DNA from: Dipetalonema caudispina
Taxonomy: Eukaryota; Nematoda; Chromadorea; Rhabditida; Onchocercidae
Length of the DNA: 64,000 nucleotides
Direction of reading: 5' to 3'
Assembly: GCA_013365325.1 (NCBI GenBank)
Contig: JABVXV010000212.1
Span: 1-64,000 of the forward strand
A program made the translations under genes and the position numbers. Shown here piece by piece: positions 25,701-37,185 of the stretch. Within the stretch, counting starts at the first letter, position 1. Every line of letters starts with the position of its first letter. Below the pieces are notes generated by a model that was not told the DNA's origin, did no database searches, and was given only the letters and a program-made list of their open reading frames with translations.

Positions 25701-28700
25701 ATTGAAATATAATTTTTTGAGCTTCTTCGAGATTTACTTGTCAAGTTTTTCAGTAAAAAAAAAAAGATGTCAACACATATTTTATTGAAATTGGGATTAG
25801 AATTACTAACCGTTATTGGATGGGAATACATTAGGAATTTCTCTCGGTTTAAGTAGTAAGATGTGTATTTATCGAATTTTTAAAAATAACATTTTTGCTT
25901 CCTTTGATTTATTTGTCCAAAAGTAGAAAGGAGCGCCAGTCACGTCATCTGTTCTCATTTTCTAAATCGAAGGGAATTTTTTCTTAAATATTTCTATTCA
26001 AGCCATCAATTGTAGTTTTTCGAAACATTTATAGTTAAACCACTGTTCCTTTTCAAAAATTCCTCCTGCTTTTAATATTTCAAATTAAATTATGAAAGTT
26101 TATTTCCTTGCAAGAGTTGCAATGATTAATTGGATTAGGGCGTTTTTTCTGATGATGATTTCACTGCACGTTGAAAATTGTGAGACATTAGTCTTTCAAA
26201 GGTGACCAACTCATTTGACCGTTAGTCGTTTTTTCCATTCATTGGTTAGATTTAACAGCCGAACAATTTAGTGTAGCCAACGTTTCTAAGACGACATGAA
26301 CAGAATGGATTTAGAGAGATTTGTGATCCAATTTGCGTAGCCCTTTAACTAGATAATAATTTTAAGTATTTCACATTTCCTGACACTTAGCAAGAACTTC
26401 CGAAGTATGTATATCGTAATCAATAAATCCATCTTTAAGCACTACATTCTTTGGGGATTGCCACAGTATGAAATGCCCAATACATTATCGATAATTGATT
26501 ATGTCTCACTGAGCCATTGAATGTTTGTGATAAAACAATTTGTTTTCTTTTTTTTTTTTTTTTTTTTTTTTTGATTTAGGAGAATTTTGTTTATATATTT
26601 AACTGGAAGAAATAGCTATTTTCTTGTGTGAATTCCCGGGATACAGCATGTGGTGTTGAGGTGGAAAAAATCATTTGCTGTTGCACTTGCTGCTGGTACG
26701 AGGCAGAATGTTATAGAATATATCACTACTTTCAATTCTTGACTACTGTGTTGCTATTTCTTCGATTTTCAAAATCATTTGAGTAAAAGTGAATGTTAGA
26801 TAAACTTTTTAAAAAAGTTAGGTATTTTTATAAGACAGCTGCAATCTGAATGATAATTTTCTTCACTTTTTGTTTAGAAATTTCGGAAAGTTTCTTCCAA
26901 TTTTCTAAATTTTAGCTTAGACGATGCTGAATAACGTAAATAACTTAAAAATTTGGATGCAATATCAAAAAAGAAGACCAAAAGCAATGTTAGAATTGAT
27001 GGGAAATTGGCAAACTTTTGTTTGCAATACACTAATTCTGTCTTAAATTACGAAAAATTGATGCGTTTGACTCAGACTTTCTTCAACTTCATTTACAGTA
27101 TTTAAATTCCATCAAAAATTTCTGGTAAAACAGATAAATCGATTTGATTTTCGATCACCGTGTTTTCCTCTTTTCGCCTCTCTCATTTTCTTGCACCTCC
27201 CAAATGATTTTTTGTTGATAGCTGATCGTTTAAGAAGAAGAAGGCTTGTCATTCATAGAAAACTCGTTAACCCTTTTTTTCCCTGTTCAACTTCTTTCCG
27301 CTGTTTCATTGAGGTAGCATTCAAATATTCCTTTTTCTTCCATTTTCCGGATTATTTAAACTTTTAAGCGGACTTTGAGAGAGTAAATTTTTTTCTTTTC
27401 TGGTAAGAAATTCGGTTGCCAATATTAGCTACTGGCGATGATAATGTTAAAGCAGATAGCATTAGTTTCCGTTAAAGTGTCCCTTTTTCCCTTTGCAATA
27501 TCCTAAAATTAATGGCAAAAATTTTAATGAAGATGAGTTTTCAGTAGCTTTCTGCGTATTTAAATTACTCCATCCACTTATGTAAATATTGTCTACTTTA
27601 TTTCCATTTTTCTTTTTCTTCAATAATGAATTTCACATTGAACCATTGTTCCCATCTTTGCGGAAAAAAAATTTCTAAGCTTTTCAGACAAATTAGCAGC
27701 ATAATATAATGAGATTCCGAATCTCTTACTACTTAATATTGCATCATTCTTATTCGACAATACTGATGAAAAAGATTTCTCAGTATGGCAATGATTAAAT
27801 TTTTCATTTCCCAAGTATTTTGAAACCTTTTTATTTTTTGCTTTCTCAGTAATGCTCAGACTTTTCTCAGTGAAATGTTTTTGTATTTGAAGTAGGCATC
27901 ATTTGAAATTGCCTAATTTTAGAATACTGCAGAACACGAATCTCATTTACTCATTTTAGGGGTTGTTTTCATTTTAGTCTGCTTTAAAATATATGATTAC
28001 TTAGGAGTCATCAGTCCTCAGTATGGATTTGTTCTGCGATATTTTCATGTCCTTCCTTTATGGTAGTAAATTTAACCTTCTGCACTTCCAGCAGAAATAG
28101 TTTAATTTATTAGAGTAAAAAGAAAGAGAAGAAATAATTAAAGAAATATGAAGGATGAAGAGTTTAGACAAAACGAAGAAGATGTAATGACGCTGCGACC
28201 CTCGGTGACCTTGATTTCGTTGAGCTTTACGTTTCTCTTCATTTTTCTCCTTTTTGTACAACTTTGATGAATGCCTCTTAAATTTGACTGTTACAGTTAG
28301 ACTCCAGATCATCAATAAAATGTTACTTTCATTTGTAATTTTCAATTTTACATGCAGTGTATTGTTTATAGAGAGAGGATAAGCAAATAAGGCAAACTGA
28401 GTAAATAAAGGGGTGTATGTGTTCTTATTAATGTAATAACCTTGTCGTTTCAATAATTGAACTATGATTTCGCTTATTCAAGCATCAGTTGTCTGGTATT
28501 CCTTTTTTTTGGTAATAATTTTAGCTAAGAATCAAAACCGTTATCTTTTACTTTTTCTAAAATGACGGATAAAGCCTCGTACGGATGAAAATGACGAATC
28601 AACAGATCATAAACCATCATTTGCATGTTTTTTCAGGCAACGACAAACGAAATTGTAAATTCGCCAGTGCTCATTAATGATATGTGCATATAGACAATGG

Positions 28701-30508
28701 AAAACGTATGTTTGTTTCTTTTTTTGCAAGTTATTTAGTAGTAACTGGGAAAATTCCATTAGTTTTAAGATGGAAATTTTGCAGATTAGGCAGTCACATC
28801 AGTAACTTCGTTTGGAGGTGATGATAGGGGCGCTGGTCGGTTATTCGAAATCTCGAAGCATAAAAATTAAGCAGGTGCTGTTAGATAGCGATGCATGCTG
28901 GTTGCATCACAAAATAGTTGATGAGAGTATTGAATTGGATGCCTAAGCTTGATCCTACAAGTAATACTAACGTCGTCAATTATTTCGTGTCAGCTCTTTG
29001 ATAGGTTAATCACTTAGTTCGAGCTTGTAGTGACTCAAATACTTACTTCAAAAGATTTTAATATTTCTATTCTTTTTTTTTGAAAACAAAAGTGAGCATC
29101 TTTAAAAATTATTGAATATTTTGGAATGTTGGAGCAAATTGCACAGCCACCTCCGCCTTTTTTCCCCCAAATTTTGCACATCAACAAATAATCCTTCATT
29201 TCACTTGTTATGCTTTTTTCTTACTTTCATTTTACATCGTCTTATTTTTATAATCATAATGATTTAGTCATTATAATACAATTTCGTGCTTATATTGCAT
29301 TTTTCATTACCTGCTCCGAAGTATATCGCTAGCTTGAATTACAGTGGCAAGTGTTAAATGTATGGAAAACAAAAAAAATGTAGTAAGACTGTTTATTTGC
29401 AATGTTTTAGGTCTGGAAGGAGGAAAGAAAGTAAATCTAATTTCATTAGAAGGATGAATGTTCAACAGATAAGAGATGAGGTATAGGAAGGACCATAGAA
29501 TATACCCCGCTTTTCAATATGTATTTATGTGACGGATACTATTAAAAAAATAATCGAGGAAAGGTCGTTTTTATAGGAAAGTATGGCCTCTAAACCCTAC
29601 GAGGATAAATGGCATGGCAGCATTTACATCGCTTTTATGCTCGTTGCATTTGCACTGCACTTTAATTCTTTGAAGTATATTTTCAGAGCTATAACAAACT
29701 GTAATTGATTTTCTTCTTCCTCTACAAAATAACGCTCTGTGCACTTTTAACACAAAATATAAATTAAAATTATATCTACCAAAAACATAATTAGCAAGGG
29801 GTTATGTTAGCATATGCTACGAAAGATGAATTCCCATTATGATACTGAAAAAGTAGGGGAAACAATTTGTTGCTTCTCATAGCATTCATATTGTCATAGT
29901 GAGAGACATACATGCAATAAGACATACGTTTATTATTATTTTTTTTTTTTTTTGAGTAAGATGAAACACACTAAATTATGGTGCGGTTGCAAATTTTTTT
30001 CACGCAATATAGGGAAATTCTTTTTTGATTATTGCTTTGGTATGAAGTTTTTTTTTTTTCCCATCCAGCAAAACGGGGAAGAAAGACAGGTGAGTCAATG
30101 TGAAATTAATTGTAAAAGCAAGGAAGAAGCGAGGCAAAGGTGTTAAATTAAAATTGCAATTTTGGGTATGTTGAATCACGAAATGTTGAAATACCTCTGC
30201 AAAGTTACATGAATCAAACTTATCAGTTCTTTGCATCATTACTATTGCCATATAGTGTGGAGATACTTTTATTTTCAAGCAGTAAAATATGGTAAAAAAT
30301 CAAATGGATTTCACAAAATTGACTACATTGCATGAGCTTACATTCCACTGTAAAAGGAATCAAATAGTACGTTTTAATTATAATAATGATGTTAGTTAGT
30401 AGTTGTGTTATTAACAAGCAAGTGTTTTCTTTTTTTTCATCATCTTTAGTAATATTTCAGTTTTATTTTCTATTCTTTAATAATACTGGCTCTGTTGGTA
30501 TTTTGCAG

Positions 30509-31449
30509 GGGCACCTACCCTCAACAAACACGCCAATCTCACCGCATGCGCAGTCAGAGACATCAAACGCCCCCACAACAAATGGTAAGCCTAATTACTT
30601 ACATGATATATTAACTTATCTAACTTACCGCGCTATTGCTGCTATTTCTATTGCTATTACTTCTGCTACCACTACCGTTACTACCATCACAAAAGTTCCT
30701 GATTGTTGCCCAAACAACATTATCTGCACTGATGATTTCTCACTACAGTAATTGATGACAGCTTGATCATTGAATTTCGTATCTTCTTCTTTTCGAATTT
30801 TATTAATGTAAGTGTATCGCTCAAAATTTAAATTTGTTTCAAAAATTTATCAAGTTTTGAAAGTAGAGGAGATACGATGCACATAATTATCAAGTTGTAC
30901 CAGAAAGAAAGTAGTAAGAAAAGGAAAAATAGAGCTGAATGATTCTATCGTAGTGAAACAAGTTTGACTTTAAAGTATTTATCCTTCTTCGAGCTCTACG
31001 GATGTACCTCCTTTAAGGGTCTATTTCTACGAAATATGCGTGAAACAGCATATTGGAAAGGTAGTCTTCGTGACAAGTTACAGTAAACAAAGAAGTGCTT
31101 TGTTGTTCTTTACCACTCTGATCAGACTGTTACTTTCTTGCATCTACGAATTTAATGAAAAATTTGAAGCTTGTTAAGTCATTAGCTGCTGAAATTATGT
31201 TCTTGACGTATAAGTTGTTTTATTGCAAATAATCAATCAAGTATTAAACCTAGTTGTCCTTCAACAAAAATTTCCCTTTTTGACATTTGATATAACAGCA
31301 TATCGAAGACTTGCCCTTAATAGGATTAATAATCCGCTATATTTTGAATATCGATCTTAACTAATCAATTCTTGTCTGCAATGCCTTCCCTATATATCTA
31401 CAAACATTTCATGCTTGTTAACCGCTGTCATTTGGGCAACACCGTTAGC

Positions 31450-31500
<51 letters not shown>

Positions 31501-34500
31501 CCAGAATATAAAATATTATAAAGTTTTCTCGGTAGAAAAGGATCACTAATAGTTTTTGAATCTTTCACAAATCAGTTTTAAATTCAATTACCATTTGAAT
31601 TCAGGAAAGGTAAGCGGTGGTAACAAAACGCAATATACATACGAATATTTGGCTCAATTGCTAAAGGATAAGAAACAACTGGAAGCATTTCCAAATGTTT
31701 TTCATCATCTCGATCGTCTCGCTGAAGAAGGTTTCTATGTTATAATTTTATTTAGAAGATATGGCTATATAATGTAATTTGTAACACTCATCCATTTATA
31801 AGTAATCGAAGCTATTTCGAACCTTCCGTTTGAGTTATTCTTCTGAATCTGGGAAAATGTTTTAATGTTCGCCTAAAATTTATCTTGCTGAAAGTTCTGA
31901 TTTAAAATAAACTAGAGGATTTTTTTGTTGTTAAACATTTGGCATTTGAATTATAAGTTTTGTGTGTAGAAATCAGCAGAGTGCGAGTATCGCTGTTTCA
32001 ATTCGAGTTTGCAAAGGATGCAATGTCAAACTTACCAGAACCAGAGGGTGAAGTTACCACCATGACGGAAAAAATATTTGTTCCCGTGAAAGAACATCCA
32101 GATGTAAGTATGATTTTGGTTTATAAATAATAAGTCAGACATAATTTATCTACTTTTTCTCATTAGTTTTTGTGCATGTATTTTCCGTAATGTGTTTGAA
32201 TTGCGAAGCATGGATTTTTTCATGAGTATCATCTTTAATTATGATAAGGTGAAGTAATCGTTTGAATTTAAATTCAGTTAGTAGTTAGATTAAACTCAGT
32301 ACAAATGATGGTTGATTAAAGATAACACTTTGATTTATTCCAGTGTTATGCGACTGTGTTCGACTTTCAGTTGCTAAGAGGGTAAAGGCTACGTTGAATG
32401 GAAATTGGATATATTAGTGGGGTAGTTTAGTAGTAAAAAAAGGTCGTGAATTCTTGCATAATTTGCAAGGAAGTCCTAATGACATTAAAAATGGTGTTTG
32501 TTTAGAGCTAGTTGTTGTTGGGAGAATTATCAAAATCATGTTAAAGTAATTGTCAAAGTCATCGTTTTGGTTAATTCACAAATTCTTTTTAGTATAATTT
32601 TGTCGGAAGGATATTGGGTCCACGTGGTATGACAGCGAAGCAGCTAGAACAAGAAACTGGTTGTAAAATAATGGTCCGGGGCAAGGGTTCGATGCGCGAT
32701 AAAGCTAAGGTTTGAAGCACTTTTCATTGTGTTTAGTCCTCTTAGGTTAATAATTTGATGTTTCAGCTTCTAAAATTTCATAAAATTCATTAACGTTTCC
32801 ATATATGTATGTTTTTTATTTACGGGCATATTTCAAGAATTCCATATTTCCAATTTGTAGGAAGAAGCAAACCGTGGCAAACCCAACTGGGAACATTTAT
32901 CGGAAGAGTTACATGTTCTGATACAGTGCGAGGATGCACCCAATCGTGCACTGTTAAAACTGAAACGAGCTGCAGCTGAAGTAAAAAAGTTACTTGTACC
33001 TTCGGTAAGTTCGTTTTCTCTGGAAGTGATGCTGTCCTTTGCATTGTATGGAAGTATGGTTTACTAATTTCCAACATGGATAATGATACGGTCACATATA
33101 CTTCGTGTTGACTAGCTAATAATTGTAGGATGAATTTTTTGTTGCTTTGAATTCTTCAATTACGTCACACTGACCAGCTATAGGCATTCTCGTATTGTTA
33201 TGAAGTTTGCAAATCGGATCGATGGGAATATGCTTGACACGAATCTTTAATCACTTCATGAATATAATATCAGTAACACTTTCTCAACCAGTTATTTTGT
33301 AGTCAGACGATGATGAACTGAAGCGCAAACAACTGATGGAGTTAGCGATCATCAATGGGACTTACCGATCTGGAAATGTTAACCAAACAGCTGCTGCGCA
33401 AGCTGCAGCTGCAGCTGCAGTCAACAAAAATTCATTGGCTGCTTTGCAAGCTCGTCTGATGGCACCACTACCTCTTGCTGCTACACAGGTAACCTCATGA
33501 ATTCCTTGCAAATATGTTATATGTAATCTTAATCCGTCAGCGATTTCAGCTTTTTTGAGAATTTTGCCCTTTATTTTTTAGGTTCATGCATACCTCTTTT
33601 AGCCTAATAATCTCCGGTCACCTGGTTTGACTGGAGCGCCAATTATCCTGTCACCTTCACGTGGTGCTGCACCTACAGCTGCAACCGCAGCCGCTGCAGC
33701 TCTCGCAGCACAGCTGCAAGCGGTAGCAAGTCAGCAACAAAACGTTGCAGCTGCATTCTCACAACAAGGACCAGCGGCTGTAGCTGCTTTACCAGCACAA
33801 TTGTTGCAGAATCCGACATTGGCGCAAAATGAGTATGGACAACTGTATCTCAGGTGAATTATCTAACAGTAACTTTCAGTGCTAAAGGGCAACATAATGT
33901 TGATTACTTTACGGTACTGGTCTATTGTGATCGTGCACAGTTCATGAACACTGAAATCATACAATAATTTCTAACTTTTTTTCGGTATTTTCAGTTCATT
34001 ACCATACGATCCGTCGGGTGCAGCAGGTTATGGGGCACCAGTAAGCAGCACTGCCGCAACTCTTCAAGCTCAAGCTCAGGCTCAGGCTCAGCAGCAACAA
34101 CAGTATGCAGCTGCAGCTGCTGCTGCCATGCTTGGTGCGAATGCGTATATCGGCGATTATACATCAGTCGATATATCGCATGCCGGTCAGTATTGCTTTT
34201 CAAGTACTGAGCAGACAGGGAATGGGGTTTGATGTTTTAGATGCTAATGTTCACCATCGGTATTCTTTAATCGTAGTGGAAGGGGATAATTGTTAACGTT
34301 TGAATAGAATTACAAATTTAAGCTTGAAATCTATTTAAAATTATTGAAAACCAGTTCTATTTATGAGAAGAAAAAGTACTGATTTACTTTAAAACTGCGA
34401 AATAATGGCGAGATTAAAAATCAAAATGCTATTACTTCACTTATCAGTTTCCGCAAGTTAGTTGGGATATTTTGAAGATAAGATAATCTTTCACATAAGT

Positions 34501-35735
34501 TTATTTTTTCCACAAATTTTCTTTCTCTTGTATTCCCAAAATTTAATTACAATATTTTATTTTAAGTTCCTCCTCATCTCATATTTTATCCTTTTGGATT
34601 TTTTCTTAATGTTATTCTTTTTGTTAATAAAAGATCTCAACTCTTTTGAGACACGTTTTACATTACTTGATTTTTTCGGAATCTTTGTTGTTAGTTTTGA
34701 AATCTGATGTTGTTTCTCCATTTATTTTTTTTGATCAGATGACTTGTACCATAGGCAAAACGTGCTACAGATGAAACTGCTTACGCTGGATTTCATAATT
34801 GTTCAAATTTAAGATGCTTGCAATAGGCATATTGAATGGACAGCCCTATTAGGATATATGCTGTGTAAAACTGCTAGGATATATGCGTCCAAGTTTTACA
34901 TCTCAATTTTATACAGTCTTTCATAAATATTAACACTAGTGTTTCCCATTTCACGGGTTATTTGTTGATAATGATATTTTACAGCAGAAAGATTATTAAC
35001 AAATATAAACATAGATGGAGAAATGTGTACTGAATCTCTATATTAGTTTTTATTTTAGCGCTTGATCTCACTGATGCTGACTTACTCACTTCATTATTTT
35101 TTTTTTCCTTTTTGTTTACTAAGTTACTCATTCACTTATGCGAGGTATCAGTTTGTTGGCTTCACTTTTTCACTCAACGGTAACACTTAAATCATTTTAT
35201 AGCACTGTTTTGGTCTTATCTCTACTAAGAAGTTATGTTTTCGGGGATGGGAAGGAAGGAAGAAGGATGAGAGAAGTGGTGCTTATCATATTTTAGATAT
35301 AATTTATGACAGTAGATTTCAGCAAATGAAGTAAATTTCTAGTTAATCCAGGGTTAGAAGTATTTTAACTTAATGTTATCAGTACCATTAGCTTGTTGAC
35401 AATAGGTAACAAAAGGCTTCATGCACGTGAAAAAATGAAACTTGCATCTCAGAAGCAGTTTTAGATGTTATGTTGTATACCATTGAGAAGGTTTGGTGCT
35501 CAGCCTTCCTCTCATCCATTTTTTGTCAAATATTGTTTTTGTTTAATTAAAGGCCCTAACATAATGGGCTTAGGGATCAGCCTCTAACTTTCTATCCAAT
35601 ACCAGTTAACCAAAATTAACCGGAAAGAAATTTGCAGAAGTATTGTTTATAGGTGCAATGCTGTGTAATCAACGACGTGTGCTTGGTCAATCCAGGGACC
35701 ACCCATATGGTAGTGGAAAATCAGCCACTTCATAA
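30509..35735 (+). CDS. asd-2: STAR-family KH RNA-binding protein, Quaking/ASD-2 type (5' end not found; nuclear-signal tail isoform)
   Basis: Sequence-specific RNA-binding regulator of splicing/mRNA fate. Exons: 30509-30584, 31605-31730, 31970-32103, 32593-32709, 32861-33004, 33303-33488, 33603-33853, 33995-34185, then last exon 35653-35735. Phases all agree, giving at least 435 residues. Visible parts: a Ser/Thr/Pro leader ([16 protein letters not shown]); QUA1 ([20 protein letters not shown]); the KH core ([20 protein letters not shown], then [36 protein letters not shown]); QUA2 ([20 protein letters not shown]); an Ala/Gln-rich C-terminal half; and the tail [20 protein letters not shown], which contains RxHPY like the STAR nuclear localisation signal. 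The core is closer to C. elegans ASD-2 and vertebrate QKI than to GLD-1, from memory of those families. The upstream ATG exon was not found, so the start given is an exon border. Alternative tails follow downstream. Confidence 0.9.
31454..31498. repeat. (TA)n microsatellite in STAR-gene intron
   Basis: A 45-base uninterrupted TA run about 105 bases before the acceptor of the QUA1 exon (31605). Confidence 0.97.
34739..34812 (+). CDS. Possible alternative last exon of the STAR gene (tail [10 protein letters not shown]...)
   Basis: The acceptor TTTTTTTGATCAG leads into a frame that, joined to the phase-1 end of exon 33995-34185, reads [15 protein letters not shown] and stops at 34810-34812, about 24 residues later. 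QKI-family genes commonly swap short C-terminal tails, so the arrangement fits, but the tail has no match I recognise. Confidence 0.3.
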
Positions 35736-36319
35736 CACTTCTCACTCCAAACAAAACTTACTTCTTTGTCACAGATTATGCAAAACAAAATACCAACCAA
35801 CACGGTTTGTTTTCAACTCTCTGTCATCTGAAGTAACATTAGAAGAAAGAAAGCTTGTCAAAGTGTCACCTAAAATAGTGGGCTAGAGTGCAATGGTGTG
35901 CTAGCGCTGGTTGCACGTGATGAAGTTTGCGTTTACATCTCACTGTTACGTATACCTTGCCAACAAATGCTGTTTTAACTTGTACGAGCACATCTAGGTC
36001 ATTGTTAATGTTTGTATTTTTATGACAGAGAAAGGGTAACCTGTTGCTTCCATACGGTTTGCTCTATGTTTGAACATAGATTGGTGAGAAGAAATTGTAT
36101 ACGGGAAATCGTTTAACCAGCTTTACATCTCTTTTGATTTCAAAGCTTCTAGATCTTATCTCATAGACAATGCGTCCAGTCCTAGATGTGCGTTGTGCTA
36201 GTATGTAGCAGAAATATACCTTACGGCGTAAACAGCATTGTCGTAGCTGCATCTTATGCGTCTGATAATAAAATTGTCACCATAAATTACAACAACTAAC
36301 AACCTCATATCCCTTACAG

Positions 36320-36337
36320 GATCGTTGTTCGGATCAG
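36320..36337 (+). CDS. 18-nt microexon of the STAR gene
   Basis: CCCTTACAG, then 18 bases, then GTATTT. It starts and ends in phase 1, so it adds six residues (GSLFGS) without shifting the frame. It can follow exon 33995-34185 and feed the tails at 36861 or 37133. An ACTAAC lies 20 bases before the exon. Confidence 0.5.
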
Positions 36338-36860
36338 GTATTTTTCTGGGTTATATGCTTAAACATTATTTCAATCTTCTACTACTACTACTGCTCTTAC
36401 TGCTACTGTTACCATCTGTAGTATTGATTTGTCGTGTAGCGCTTTCATTAAGTGCCTTATTATTTTTTTCAGCATAATTTCCATTTTTTTCTTCTTTTGA
36501 ATCTTTTCATCTGCTGGGTTTTCGTCATTGTTTAGTTCTTTGTTTTTAGATTTTTATTTACAAACTTGAACCTTTACTAAAACTTGATCCTTTACTACAG
36601 TTTAGCTCGTAATTTTTCAGTTTGATAAGTTTTCATTGTATGATGATGTTGATGTGGTTTAATTCCAAATTGTATATTTTACACTAATCTGATTCGTGAT
36701 CCAGAAAAATTGCTTCTTTTATAAAGAATCATGACATATACAGAGTTAATTTCTTGACTTGCTTCTGTCATAGATTTGATAGTTCTGTAATTCCGAATTT
36801 AATCAAAAACTTTAAAGTGGTTTGTGCTTGTGAGTATCTCTGCCCATCTACTTTAATCAG

Positions 36861-36922
36861 GTTTTGCTGCTGGCGCTATTCAAAATCCGTGTCTAGTTTT
36901 CACATTTCTTTTTCCTGGTTGA
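36861..36922 (+). CDS. Alternative last exon of the STAR gene (tail GFAAGAIQNP...)
   Basis: After the acceptor TTTAATCAG the phase-1 frame reads GFAAGAIQNPCLVFTFLFPG and then stops at 36920-36922. It joins in frame to exon 33995-34185 or to the 18-nt microexon. The tail lacks the RxHPY motif, so an isoform using it would not carry that nuclear signal (inference). Confidence 0.45.
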
Positions 36923-37132
36923 GATGATTTTGTTTAGGAGCAAAGTGGGTAGATCCAGAAGCTCGTAATTCTATTTTATGATGTTCATAATGTATTATTA
37001 TTGTAACAGTCATAAATTCAAATTCGTTTTTAAATTCAGGCTCTCAGCTTCAAATCCATGTCCTTTTCTATAAGATCTGGTGGTATCACTTGTTTGTTTG
37101 TTTTTCATCTCTGCCCAACTGCTTTTTATCAG

Positions 37133-37185
37133 GCTTCATTGTTGACAAATGCACTTCAACTCTAATTATTTGTCATAATTATTAG
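37133..37185 (+). CDS. Alternative last exon of the STAR gene (tail GFIVDKCTST...)
   Basis: The acceptor TTTTTATCAG leads to GFIVDKCTSTLIICHNY and a stop at 37183-37185, in the same phase as the other tails. The 25 bases before the acceptor resemble those before the 36861 exon, which suggests a local duplication. AATAAA signals follow at 37570-37575 and 37896-37901. Confidence 0.35.

Larger units (their letters stand above)
7919..30508. other. Long gene-poor region (about 22.6 kb)
   Basis: It lies between the divergently transcribed trehalase (minus) and STAR gene (plus), so it should hold both promoters and possibly a long first intron of the STAR gene. Open frames are short, AT-driven and without recognisable domains. 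Contents I can point to: (TA)n at 10128-10172, pyrimidine runs with a short ATG exon candidate near 11400-11457, an exon-like minus-strand frame at 16264-16359, two adjacent hairpins at 19661-19713 and 19743-19766, a CACAG-ATG candidate at 22457, many poly-T runs (for example 24594-24612, 26548-26572), and a less AT-rich patch at 28790-29000. No tRNA or rRNA was recognised. Confidence 0.6.

Noticed and set aside
28058..28453. 131-codon minus-strand frame
   Set aside because: Long for this region but AT-driven composition, no domain, no splice context; likely chance.
33991..34203. Minus-strand frame opposite the Ala/Gln-rich STAR exon
   Set aside because: Shadow of the low-complexity coding exon on the plus strand.
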